Positions 36,147 through 44,178 of a stretch of DNA of 64,000 nt are shown piece after piece. This DNA comes from CAZIAK01 sp964537035 (GTDB taxonomy: Bacteria; Planctomycetota; B15-G4). The position numbers were made by a program, and so were the translations under genes. Each line of letters starts with the position of its first letter. The first letter of the stretch is position 1. The DNA is taken from the NCBI GenBank assembly GCA_964537035.1, contig CAZIAK010000027.1, positions 1-64,000 of the forward strand, read 5' to 3'. Below the pieces are notes generated by a model. The model saw only the letters and a list, made by a program, of their open reading frames with translations. It had not been told where the DNA came from and ran no database searches.

Positions 36147-37055
36147 CTACAGCTTGTCTGGCTCTTCTAGAAAGGCCAGGGTCGCGCCGACGATGGCGAA
36201 CGGCGCCAGCAATGGGACGAAGCTCACCGGAATCCCGAGACCCACGATCAGTGGGAAGTGTCGCCGTGCCCAGGCCGCGCGCAGGCCACCTGGGTAGAGC
36301 TTGCGGGCCATGGTCAGGTCGACCTGCGCCAAGCCCAGGTAGTAGAAGCCAGCCAGGGCGAAGAGCGGCGCGCCCACGGCGGTGAACGAGAGGGCGAAGA
36401 GCAGCACCATGACCAGCCCCCAGCGCAGCAGCAGGGACAGGCTGGCTCGTAGAGACCGAAGAATGTCGCCCACCAAGGCTGACCAGGGCCTCCCCGGATC
36501 GCTCACACCGAAATGGGCCGCTTCGACCTTCTCGGTGAGGAAGTCGTAGAAGGGCGCGTTGACCACGCCGGAGATGAGCAGGGTCACCAAGAACGACGCG
36601 AGCACGCCCACGATCCACATGACGGCGGTCAGCAGCCAGCTCGCGCTGCCCCTGATCCAGTCGATCCAGTCGGGCCAGGGCTGGCTCATGTCGGGCAGCC
36701 AATCGCCCAGGTTGCCGATCAGGAACCAGGCCCCGCCCACGAAGATCACCGTGTTGAGCACCAGCGGAGCCATGATCCAGGACCAAAGCCGCTTGTGGGT
36801 GTTGAGAAACGCCAGGCCGCGAAACGGTGCCGCGGCGCCCTTGCCGAGCCGGGCCAGGGCAGGGCCAGCACCCCTGCAAAGGGCCGGTCGGGGAGCATCC
36901 ACGCCACACCGTGGGCATGGCGAGGGGGCCGCCAGGGCGGTGCCGCAGGACCAGCAGCGCAGGGCTCCCCGGCCTGTAGGGGGCGGTTTCTGGCGTCCTG
37001 GGACGGCGGACGAGGGGGCGTCGCGATCGGCGGTTGGGTGGGGGCGGTCAGACAT
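36147..37055 (-). CDS. EI24/CysZ-like membrane protein with N-terminal zinc ribbon
   Basis: A 302-residue protein. Residues ~30-55 form a zinc-ribbon-like motif (LRCWSCGTALAAPSPCPRCG, two CxxC pairs). Four or more TM helices follow (MAPLVLNTVIFVGGAWFLI, LLTAVMWIVGVLASFLVTLLISG, LLLRWGLVMVLLFALSFTAVGAPLFALAGFYY and the C-terminal FPLIVGLGIPVSFVPLLAPFAIVGATLAFL). The order, NAPFYDFLTEKVE and the DLTMARKLYP loop, fits the EI24/CysZ family, some of which move sulfate. The zinc ribbon is an addition. It is divergent from the glutaryl-CoA dehydrogenase gene. Confidence 0.75.
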   Translation of the reverse strand: MSDRPHPTADRDAPSSAVPGRQKPPPTGRGALRCWSCGTALAAPSPCPRCGVDAPRPALCRGAGPALARLGKGAAAPFRGLAFLNTHKRLWSWIMAPLVLNTVIFVGGAWFLIGNLGDWLPDMSQPWPDWIDWIRGSASWLLTAVMWIVGVLASFLVTLLISGVVNAPFYDFLTEKVEAAHFGVSDPGRPWSALVGDILRSLRASLSLLLRWGLVMVLLFALSFTAVGAPLFALAGFYYLGLAQVDLTMARKLYPGGLRAAWARRHFPLIVGLGIPVSFVPLLAPFAIVGATLAFLEEPDKL

Positions 37056-37150
37056 GGGCACGTGGTACCATACGCGGCTTTTCCGCCCGTCTTGTAGGGC
37101 GACTCTGCGGCATCCCCGCCCCACTTCTGCGATCGACCCCGAGACCCGCC

Positions 37151-38323
37151 ATGAGCACCTACCGCGGCCTGGACTACTACCACCTCGACGACCTGCTGAC
37201 CGAAGACGAGATCATGGTCAGGGACATGACCCGTGACTTCGTCAGCGACGCGGTCATGCCGGTGATCGAAGAGGCCTACGAGGAGGCGGTCTTCCCCCGC
37301 CAGCTCATCGGACAGCTGGGCGAGCTGGGCATGCTCGGCGCGAACCTCCCCGAAGAGTACGGCTGCGCGGGTCTGGGTCCCATCGCCTACGGGTTGATCA
37401 ACCAAGAACTCGAGCGGGGCGACAGCGGCCTGCGTTCGTTCGCATCGGTGCAGGGCAGCCTGGCCATGTGGCCCATCTTCGCCTACGGCAGCGAGGAGCA
37501 GCGCAAGCGTTGGCTGCCGGGCATGGCCAAGGGCGAGACCGTCGGTTGCTTTGGTCTCACCGAGCCGGACCACGGCAGCGACCCGGGCGGCATGAAGACC
37601 CGGGCCGTGAAGGACGGCGACAGCTGGGTGCTCAACGGCGCCAAGATGTGGATCACCAACGGCACCATCGCCGACGTGGCCGTGGTCTGGGCTCGCACCG
37701 ACGAGGGCCCGATCAACGGCTTCCTGGTCGAGAAGGGCATGGACGGCTTCACCGCGCCCGAGCAGAAGCGCAAGTTCAGCCTGCGGGCCAGCGTGACCAG
37801 CGAGCTGGTGTTCCAGGACGTGCGCGTGCCGGAGGCGAACCGGCTGCCGAACATCAAGGGCCTCAAGGGTCCCCTCGGTTGTCTGACGCAGGCTCGCTAC
37901 GGCATCGCCTGGGGCGCCTTGGGCGCGGCGCAGGCCTGCTACGACGAGGTGCTGCAGTACACCAAGGGCCGCGAGCAGTTCGGCAAGCCCTTGGCCAGCT
38001 TCCAGCTGATCCAGGCCAACCTGGCCGAGATGGTCAACGAGATCACCAAGGGGCAGCTGCTGGCCTGGCGTCTGGGCAAGCTGAAAGAGGCCGACAAGGC
38101 CCGCCCGGAGCACGTCTCCCTGGCCAAGCGCAACAACGTGAAGGCAGCCCTGGTCATCGCCCGCATGGCCCGGGACATGCTCGGCGCCAACGGCATCACG
38201 GGCGAGTACCAGACCATGCGCCACATGTGCAATCTCGAGTCGGTCTACACCTACGAGGGCACGCACAACATCCACACGCTGATCATCGGCAACGACGTCA
38301 CGGGCATCCCGGCGTTCAAATAG
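37151..38323 (+). CDS. Acyl-CoA dehydrogenase, probably glutaryl-CoA dehydrogenase
   Basis: A 390-residue flavoprotein. It has the acyl-CoA dehydrogenase signatures GCFGLTEPDHGSDPGGM, WITNGTIADVAVVWA and the C-terminal YEGTHNIHTLIIGNDVTGIPAF, whose Glu is the catalytic base of the family. The sequence around TYEGTHNIH and the SELVFQDVRVPEANRLP stretch is close to glutaryl-CoA dehydrogenases, which oxidise and decarboxylate glutaryl-CoA to crotonyl-CoA in lysine and tryptophan breakdown. No electron-transfer flavoprotein gene is adjacent. Start at 37151. Confidence 0.85.
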   Translation: MSTYRGLDYYHLDDLLTEDEIMVRDMTRDFVSDAVMPVIEEAYEEAVFPRQLIGQLGELGMLGANLPEEYGCAGLGPIAYGLINQELERGDSGLRSFASVQGSLAMWPIFAYGSEEQRKRWLPGMAKGETVGCFGLTEPDHGSDPGGMKTRAVKDGDSWVLNGAKMWITNGTIADVAVVWARTDEGPINGFLVEKGMDGFTAPEQKRKFSLRASVTSELVFQDVRVPEANRLPNIKGLKGPLGCLTQARYGIAWGALGAAQACYDEVLQYTKGREQFGKPLASFQLIQANLAEMVNEITKGQLLAWRLGKLKEADKARPEHVSLAKRNNVKAALVIARMARDMLGANGITGEYQTMRHMCNLESVYTYEGTHNIHTLIIGNDVTGIPAFK

Positions 38324-38420
38324 CAGGGCTTTCTCTGGAGGAAGCGACTAGGCAGCTTTGAATCCGTGCTGTAGGTAAGGGGGACCCTCTCAGCCCCTCG
38401 ACCCTGCGGACCAGCCCGCC

Positions 38421-39380
38421 ATGCGCCTGCTCACATCCCTGCCTGTCCTGTTCATCGCCACACTGCTGGCCCGTCCCGTCGAGGCTGGCCAGATCGTGCG
38501 AGTCACGTTTCAAGGTCAGGTCGTCTCCAACCAGGTCAACCCGGCGCCCCTGGGTGAGTTCAGCGTGGGCGATCAGGTGTCGCTGACGTTCCTGCTCGAT
38601 GACGCCGTGTTCGTGAACAGCCCGAACTTCCCCACCCGGGGCTATGAGATCGACAGGGACTCGTTCTCGCTCACCAACGGCACGGTCTCTGTGGGGCTGC
38701 AACCCCCGCCGAGCATGACGCCCTTCTTCGTGCTGCGGGACAACGACCCCGCCGTGGACGGCTTCCTGGTCTCGACGAACATCGAGTTTCCTGTCGGCGT
38801 GCCGCTCTCACAAGCTGGCAGCTTTGGTCAGTTCATCAACGCCACCCACGTGACCTACGGTGGCAACCTGCTCTCGTCCCTCGACCTACTCAACGCTTTG
38901 GGCACCTACGACTTCACCGGCCTGACCGTGTTCAACTGGACCATCGACGACGGCCCGTTCAACCCCGTCATTATCGACTTTCAGGATCTCACCATCGCGC
39001 TCGAAGCCGATGCCTGGAGCGATGAGGGCAGCGCGCTCGCTGGCGTGTCCGGCGAGCCCGTGCTCGTGGGCTCTGGCGACTTGAGCAGCGGCTCGGTGAA
39101 CGCCGTCGATCTGAGCAACGCAGCACCGTCTGCGACCGCAGCGCTCTTCATCGCCTTGGCCAGCACGCCGGTGCCCTTCAAGGGCGGCATGCTGTTGCCG
39201 AACCCGTTCTTTGAGCCGCTCATCACCATGACCAGTGGCATCGGGGACTTCCCCCTGCCCTTCGTCATGCCCGCAGGCGCCCCCGCAGGAACTGAACTGT
39301 GGGTTCAGTGGGCCATTCAGGACGCCGCTGCCGTGGCAGGCGTGTCGCTGTCAAATGGCGTGAAGGGCACCACGCCGTAG
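38421..39380 (+). CDS. Secreted protein with planctomycete-type C-terminal domain
   Basis: A 319-residue protein with a signal peptide (RLLTSLPVLFIATLLARPVEA). Residues ~22-195 form a beta-rich domain (VRVTFQGQVVSNQVNPAPLGEFSVGDQVSLTF), of the type found in proteins with PEP-CTERM-like layout but without that sorting signal. The last ~120 residues are the recurrent tail (STPVPFKGGMLLPNPFFEP, MPAGAPAGTELWVQWAIQD, SLSNGVKGTTP), nearly the same as the tail of the gene at 19064-20797. Function unknown. Confidence 0.7.
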   Translation: MRLLTSLPVLFIATLLARPVEAGQIVRVTFQGQVVSNQVNPAPLGEFSVGDQVSLTFLLDDAVFVNSPNFPTRGYEIDRDSFSLTNGTVSVGLQPPPSMTPFFVLRDNDPAVDGFLVSTNIEFPVGVPLSQAGSFGQFINATHVTYGGNLLSSLDLLNALGTYDFTGLTVFNWTIDDGPFNPVIIDFQDLTIALEADAWSDEGSALAGVSGEPVLVGSGDLSSGSVNAVDLSNAAPSATAALFIALASTPVPFKGGMLLPNPFFEPLITMTSGIGDFPLPFVMPAGAPAGTELWVQWAIQDAAAVAGVSLSNGVKGTTP

Positions 39381-39401
39381 TCGAGATGCGGTAGGCACGA
39401 T

Positions 39402-39445
39402 GAACGCAGCCTGTGGTCTGGTGACCCAGATCGCGGGCTGCGTTC
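39402..39445. terminator. Stem-loop between convergent genes
   Basis: GAACGCAGCC (39402-39411) pairs with GGCTGCGTTC (39436-39445) across a 24-nt loop. It lies 22 nt after the stop of the secreted-protein gene and 29 nt from the end of the protease gene on the other strand. No T-tract is seen on either side, so termination is likely but not proven. Confidence 0.45.
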
Positions 39446-39473
39446 GTCATGAGGCGAGCCCCAGGAAACCTGC

Positions 39474-40880
39474 CTACTGGCGGGCGCGCAGGGTGACCGA
39501 CCGTCTGTTTCCGTTCACGTCCAGTTCGAGACGGACGCCTCCTGGTGTGGCCGCCACCGCTGCGTTGTAGGCATTGAGGCTGTCGACCCGTCGGCCGTTC
39601 ACAGACAGCACGATCGAGCCCGGGGCGATGCTGGCCCGAGCCGCCAGGCTCCTGGGATCGACTCCGGTGACCAGCAGGCCGTGGTCCTGCGGGAGATCGA
39701 AGCGCTCGACAAGGCTCTCGTCGACGGCTGTGAGGTACAGGCCCAGATCGTCGGGCTGGGGCAGGGTTGGCGCGGTCTGCGGCTGACCCAGCTTGCCCAG
39801 AGTGACCGGCAAGGCTCGGGCGCGGCCGTCGCGAATGACCTGCACGAGTACGTCCGAGTAGGGAGTGAGCTCAGCGACCGCGATCGAGAGCGCGCTGCTG
39901 CTGTCGATGGCATGTTCGCCCACAGCGATGATCACGTCGTTTGTGGCGAGGCCACCATTCTCTGCGGGGCCCCCGGGGACGACTCTGGTCACCAAGGCGC
40001 CGCCGGGCTGTGGCAGACCGAACTGCTCTCTCCGTTCAGGCCGCACATCCTCGATGTAGACACCGAGCCAGCCCCGGTCGACCGTGCCGTCTTCGATGAG
40101 CCTCTGCATGACATGAGACGCCATGGACGCCGGAATGGCGAAGCCCACGCCGGTGTAGCTGCCGGTGCGGCTGGCGATGGCGGTGTTGATGCCGACCACC
40201 TGTCCGCGCAGATCTACCAGTGGGCCGCCGCTGTTGCCAGGGTTGATCGCGGCGTCGGTCTGGATGAAGTCCTCGTACTTGGCCAGGCCCACGCGGTCGC
40301 GGCCCTTGGCGCTGACGATGCCGGCGGTGACCGTGTTGCTCAAGCCGAAGGGATTCCCTACGGCGAGCACCCAGTCGCCCACCTCGAGCTTGTCGGACCG
40401 GGCCATGACGGCGGGCATGAGCTGGTCTGCCTCGATGCGCAGCACGGCCAGATCGGTCTGCGCGTCGACGCCGACCACCACGGCACGATGGCCGATGCCG
40501 TCGGCCAGGCGGACGGTGATCCGGTCAGCTCCATTGATGACGTGATTGTTGGTGAGCACCAGGCCGTCGGCGCTCACGATCACGCCGGAGCCCTGGGACT
40601 GCCCCTGAGGCATCGGGGCGTTGTCCGGCCCGCCGAAGAGATCGAAGAGACCTCCCGGTGTGCTCTGCCGCGCCCTGGTCGCGGGGATGGTGGCGCTGAT
40701 GTTGACCACCGAAGGCGAGACCGCCTGCACCACCTCGCGGAAGTTGGGTAGGCCGACCGCGAGGGCGGGGTTGTCGTCCGCCGGGGTGACTCTGCCTTGA
40801 ACGGGGCTCACGGGGACGACGGTCATGCCTAGGGAGAGCAGGACCACGGCCAGGGGAGACATGAACGATGAATGAGACAT
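39474..40880 (-). CDS. DegP/DegQ-like periplasmic serine protease
   Basis: A 468-residue exported protease with a signal peptide (LAVVLLSLGMTVVPVSPVQG). Catalytic triad: His in TNNHVI, Asp in TDLAVL, Ser in GNSGGP. Two PDZ domains follow (RGWLGVYIEDVRPE..., and a second around LGLYLTAVDESLVERFDLPQDHGLLVTGV). This is the HtrA-type quality-control protease layout. It is convergent with the secreted-protein gene. The second PDZ starts with DLGLYL, which is less common but normal for the family. Confidence 0.9.
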   Translation of the reverse strand: MSHSSFMSPLAVVLLSLGMTVVPVSPVQGRVTPADDNPALAVGLPNFREVVQAVSPSVVNISATIPATRARQSTPGGLFDLFGGPDNAPMPQGQSQGSGVIVSADGLVLTNNHVINGADRITVRLADGIGHRAVVVGVDAQTDLAVLRIEADQLMPAVMARSDKLEVGDWVLAVGNPFGLSNTVTAGIVSAKGRDRVGLAKYEDFIQTDAAINPGNSGGPLVDLRGQVVGINTAIASRTGSYTGVGFAIPASMASHVMQRLIEDGTVDRGWLGVYIEDVRPERREQFGLPQPGGALVTRVVPGGPAENGGLATNDVIIAVGEHAIDSSSALSIAVAELTPYSDVLVQVIRDGRARALPVTLGKLGQPQTAPTLPQPDDLGLYLTAVDESLVERFDLPQDHGLLVTGVDPRSLAARASIAPGSIVLSVNGRRVDSLNAYNAAVAATPGGVRLELDVNGNRRSVTLRARQ

Positions 40881-41117
40881 GGGCTTCAGGTCCTGGCGGG
40901 GAGCGAGGCGTCAGTATGTCGATTGCAGTGCCATAGCAGGGCCGGGCGTGGCTGGCATGGTCGCTTCTCGGTCCGCGCCGCCGGGCCACGTCACTGCCTA
41001 CGTCGCCAGCTGACCACGCTGTTGGGGCGTTTTGGTGACCTGGGCGCGTGAGGACCGTTGTTCTTGGCCTGGGGGTCAGGTCTGTATCATCGGCGCCCCC
41101 GGCCAGAGGAGCAGGTC

Positions 41118-41660
41118 TTGTCAGAGAGTAGCGCCATCCAGGTTCTTGAAGTGGGCTGTGGCACGTCCAAGCCCGAGGGAGCGGTGGGCATGGACCGCCT
41201 GGCGCTTCCCGGCGTCGATGTGGTCCATAACATCGAACAATGCCCCTGGCCCCTCGAAGAGAGCCGTTTCGACGAGGTGCGCTGCATGCACGTGCTCGAG
41301 CACGTCGACGACATCTGCTCCGTGATGGACGAGCTGCACCGGGTCACCAAACCTGGAGGTCGGGTGCACATCATCGTGCCCTACTTCGCGCGCTACTCGG
41401 CCTTCAAGGACCCCACGCACCGACGCTTCTGCACCTTTGAATCGTTCAACTACTTCGTCGAAGGGACGGGCGAACGGGATCGGACCTACTCGGCCAACGC
41501 CTTCCGCTATGAAGTCCACAAGCTGAACTTTCGCAAGGGCCTGCGGGGCAAGCTGGGCACCTGGCTGTGGCGCAAGAGTTCGCGGAACTACGAGCGGCGG
41601 TGGGCTCGGACGTTTCCTGCCAGAACACTTGAGATAGAGCTGGTGCCGCTCAAGGGGTGA
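41118..41660 (+). CDS. Class I SAM-dependent methyltransferase
   Basis: A 180-residue protein. Motif I appears as IQVLEVGCGTSKPEGAVGMDR, followed by VRCMHVLEHVDDICSVMDELHRVTKPGGRVHIIVPYFARYSAFKDPTHRRFCTF in outline, the type-11 methyltransferase pattern. The substrate is unknown. The TTG at 41118 is chosen because AGAGGAG (41105-41111) lies just upstream; the open frame reaches further up but without a good start. A TATCAT box is at 41085-41090. The gene ends 26 nt before the first hairpin of the repeat-rich region. Confidence 0.8.
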   Translation: MSESSAIQVLEVGCGTSKPEGAVGMDRLALPGVDVVHNIEQCPWPLEESRFDEVRCMHVLEHVDDICSVMDELHRVTKPGGRVHIIVPYFARYSAFKDPTHRRFCTFESFNYFVEGTGERDRTYSANAFRYEVHKLNFRKGLRGKLGTWLWRKSSRNYERRWARTFPARTLEIELVPLKG

Positions 41661-41686
41661 GGCTTTGGAGATTTGACGGTGGTGGA

Positions 41687-41795
41687 GGGTTTGTTTGCTG
41701 CCCTTGATGGCCGTGCTCAGACAGTCCTCGGGAGCGGCGCTGCGCACCGCGCCCTGCGGAACTGCGCGCGGCCATCAAGGGCAGCAAACAAACCC
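41687..41795. repeat. Hairpin element H1 with conserved core (3' of the methyltransferase gene)
   Basis: Perfect 27-bp arms (41687-41713 and 41769-41795, beginning GGGTTTGTTTGCTGCCC) enclose a 55-nt core. The core is homologous, in opposite orientation, to the core of the hairpin at 42195-42305, while the arms are different in sequence. The hairpin starts 26 nt after the methyltransferase stop, so it is positioned like a 3'-end structure. Confidence 0.8.
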
Positions 41796-41932
41796 GCGAA
41801 CATCGTGGAGAGTCGGCGTTGCCTTGGGTCGTGGCGAGTCAAGAGGAGGGGCAGGGCGAGTCGGGCTTTGGGGGTAGTGGGGGGCTGCTAGCGCGCGGCT
41901 CACGCTTTGGCGGCGTAGAACTCCCGCGGTCG

Positions 41933-42068
41933 TTGCCAAAGCACCGCACTGCGAACTGCAGTGGCGGTTTGCAGTTTGCCAACGCACTGCGAACTGCAGC
42001 AGCGGTTTGCAGCTTGCCTATGCACTATGAACAGCGGTGGCAGTTTGCAGTTTGCCAATGCACTGACG
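41933..42068. repeat. About 3.5 tandem copies of a 38-bp repeat
   Basis: Units at 41933-41974 (42 bp), 41975-42012 (38 bp), 42013-42050 (38 bp) and a partial unit 42051-42068. The consensus begins TTTGCCAACGCACTG and ends CGGTTTGCAG, and each unit is itself partly self-complementary. Units 2 and 3 are about three-quarters identical. No open frame runs through them. They lie between hairpins H1 and H3. Confidence 0.75.
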
Positions 42069-42194
42069 TGGTGGGGCGACGCCGATTCCGTCGCCGACAT
42101 CTCACATTGCCACGAGGCCCGTAGCCCGCTCTTCGGCGCGAGAGTCAGCGCATCGCTTTCGCGCCGGCTCCGCCGTTCCCCCGCAGGTGCCGAC

Positions 42195-42305
42195 GGGGTG
42201 TGTGTGGGGGCCCTCTCTCCAGGCGAGTTCCGCAGGAGTCGGCGCGCGCAGCGCCGACTCCGAGGACTGTCCGAGCAGGGACGAGAGGACCCCCACACAC
42301 ACCCC
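42195..42305. repeat. Hairpin element H3 with conserved core (3' of the M14 peptidase gene)
   Basis: Arms 42195-42217 and 42283-42305 (GGGGTGTGTGTGGGGGCCC and its complement, one G-U-compatible mismatch) enclose a core of ~65 nt. The core contains a perfect 11-bp stem (42235-42245 with 42251-42261). The core matches that of H1 (AGTTCCGCAGG and CCGAGGACTGTC are conserved). It lies 55 nt from the peptidase stop, in the same orientation relative to that gene as H1 is to the methyltransferase gene. Confidence 0.8.
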
Positions 42306-42360
42306 TCCACCAGCATCAAAACGCCGCAAGCAGTTGCTGTTCAGCAATCCCCCAACCCCC

Positions 42361-43974
42361 TCAACGCACCACCCGAAGCACCGGATAATCCCCCCCTGGC
42401 AAGGCCGAATCGCCCAACAGGATCGGCGCCAAGGCATCCTCGGCCTCCGGTTCGAGCAGGTGCATGGCCAGGGTCGCCAGGGGTTGGGTCATGGGCACGA
42501 GCCAGTCGCTGGGTGCGGGCTCGTAATCTTCTCGTGTGGGCGTGGCGGCGATGTCAGGTGTGGCGTGTCCCAGGTAGGCGTTGCCGCTTTCGGGAGCGGC
42601 GTCGATGACGTAGCGCTCGATGGTGAGGGGCGCTGCCAGGCCTTCGCTGTCGGCGACCGTGGTGACCTCGATGCCGTGGCGGCGCAGCAGGTTCACCAAG
42701 GCGTCCAGGCCTGCTGGGATCAGATAGGCCACGGGGCGGGTGACGAACGCCACGGGCTCGAAGTGGTCGAAGTGTTCGACCGTGTAGTCCCGGGGCTCGT
42801 TGGTGGGCACGGTGCGGCCCTCGTCGTCGGTCTCTTCGACCCAGCCGAGCAGGGTGGCGGGCTCTGGGGCGGCGGCGATGGCGTGGCGGATGCCCACCTG
42901 GTCAGGGTGACCCGCGGCTGCGGCCTGGCCGAGGGCGATGGTCTGCTCCCGCCCTTGGTCGTAGGCGTTGCGCACGGCGGCAGCGTTGTGGGCCGTCCAG
43001 GTCAGGCACTCGCGCACGAACTCGAGGGTGGCCACGACCCGTTCCTTGAACGTGATGTGGCTGTAGGCCTCGGAGAGAATGGACAGCTGCCCGCGCAGGC
43101 CGTGGTACTGGGCGCCGAAGCGCGGCAGAGAAGAGTAGGTGGCCCAGCGCGTGTGGTCCTGCTCGAAGTTGCCGTAAGCGAAGGTGTCCAGGCCCGTGCG
43201 TTCGCTGAGACTGCGGGTCACGTCTGGCAGCAGGCGATCGCGCACCAGAGCGAGCGGCGCAGTGGGCCCCGCAGGATTGAGCGGCGGCGACCAGGTCAGG
43301 GCGTAGCGATGGTGGCTGCCGTTGGTGGTGTGCAGGTCCATCACCAGCTGAGGCTCCCAGGTGTGAAGAAAGCGCACCATGGCCGAGACTTCAGGGCTCT
43401 CGAGCTTCATGTAGTCCCGGTTGAGGTCCAGGCCCATGGCGTTGGGACGAATGCCCATGGTCTCGGGCCCGATCTGGCCGGGGCGGTTGTCCGGGGCCAT
43501 GCGTTCGTTGCCGTCGCCGTTGAAGATCGGCGCAAACACGATCACCAGGCGCTGCAACAAGGCTGCGTTCTCGGGGCGTGTCGGCGCGGACAACAGCTCT
43601 CTGGCCAGCATCAACGTCGCCGCCTTGCCGCACACCTCACCGGCGTGGATGTTGGCGAAGACGAGGCACAGCACCCGGCCCTCCGCCACCGCCGCCTGGG
43701 CCGCCGGGGCGTCAGCGACCGGCGGATCGGCCACGATCAGCAGGGGGATCTCCCGGCCTTCGCTGGTGCGCCCCATCTCCGCGCGCGTGGCCAGGGGTGA
43801 GCTGGCCGCCAGGCTGTCCACAAGATCGATCACATCTTGATGACTTGCGGTGAAGCGGTAATTGCTGGCTTCGGCGACGGTCAACAAGGCGCCAAGAGGC
43901 TGTGGGCTGGCTTCATCTGGGGCTTGTGGGGACACGAGAAGGAGCACCGAGAGCAAGGTCGTGAGCGTGGACAT
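42361..43974 (-). CDS. M14-family zinc carboxypeptidase-like protein, secreted
   Basis: A 537-residue protein with a short signal peptide (MSTLTTLLSVLLLVSPQ). The M14 zinc site is visible as FANIHAGEVCGK (HxxE), with the third ligand His in MDLHTTNGSHH. The substrate-binding LDLNRDYMKLESPE (NR motif) and a later Glu (SEAYSH region) fit the family. A C-terminal ~170-residue extra domain is unassigned. It would trim peptides or amidated muropeptides. The 3' end borders hairpin H3. It is divergent from the Prc-type protease gene. Confidence 0.85.
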   Translation of the reverse strand: MSTLTTLLSVLLLVSPQAPDEASPQPLGALLTVAEASNYRFTASHQDVIDLVDSLAASSPLATRAEMGRTSEGREIPLLIVADPPVADAPAAQAAVAEGRVLCLVFANIHAGEVCGKAATLMLARELLSAPTRPENAALLQRLVIVFAPIFNGDGNERMAPDNRPGQIGPETMGIRPNAMGLDLNRDYMKLESPEVSAMVRFLHTWEPQLVMDLHTTNGSHHRYALTWSPPLNPAGPTAPLALVRDRLLPDVTRSLSERTGLDTFAYGNFEQDHTRWATYSSLPRFGAQYHGLRGQLSILSEAYSHITFKERVVATLEFVRECLTWTAHNAAAVRNAYDQGREQTIALGQAAAAGHPDQVGIRHAIAAAPEPATLLGWVEETDDEGRTVPTNEPRDYTVEHFDHFEPVAFVTRPVAYLIPAGLDALVNLLRRHGIEVTTVADSEGLAAPLTIERYVIDAAPESGNAYLGHATPDIAATPTREDYEPAPSDWLVPMTQPLATLAMHLLEPEAEDALAPILLGDSALPGGDYPVLRVVR

Positions 43975-44178
43975 GGTCGGCCAATCTACCAACCAGCTCG
44001 TGTGTTGGCCGTGACGAGTGGTGGCGCTGGCGCTAGAGAGAGGCGGTTCGGCAATCTCACAGCGCCGGAGTCTGTGCGTAGGAACAGCTCTCCCATACCG
44101 GTACGCAGGTTCGGGCCCTTCCCGCCCGATACACTGTGGACACCCTTTGACGCTGCCATCCTCCTTGAGTGAGTGTCC

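Noticed and set aside
41661..42360. The repeat-rich region as a CRISPR array.
   Set aside because: The units are contiguous tandem copies without spacers and they diverge, and no cas genes are present.
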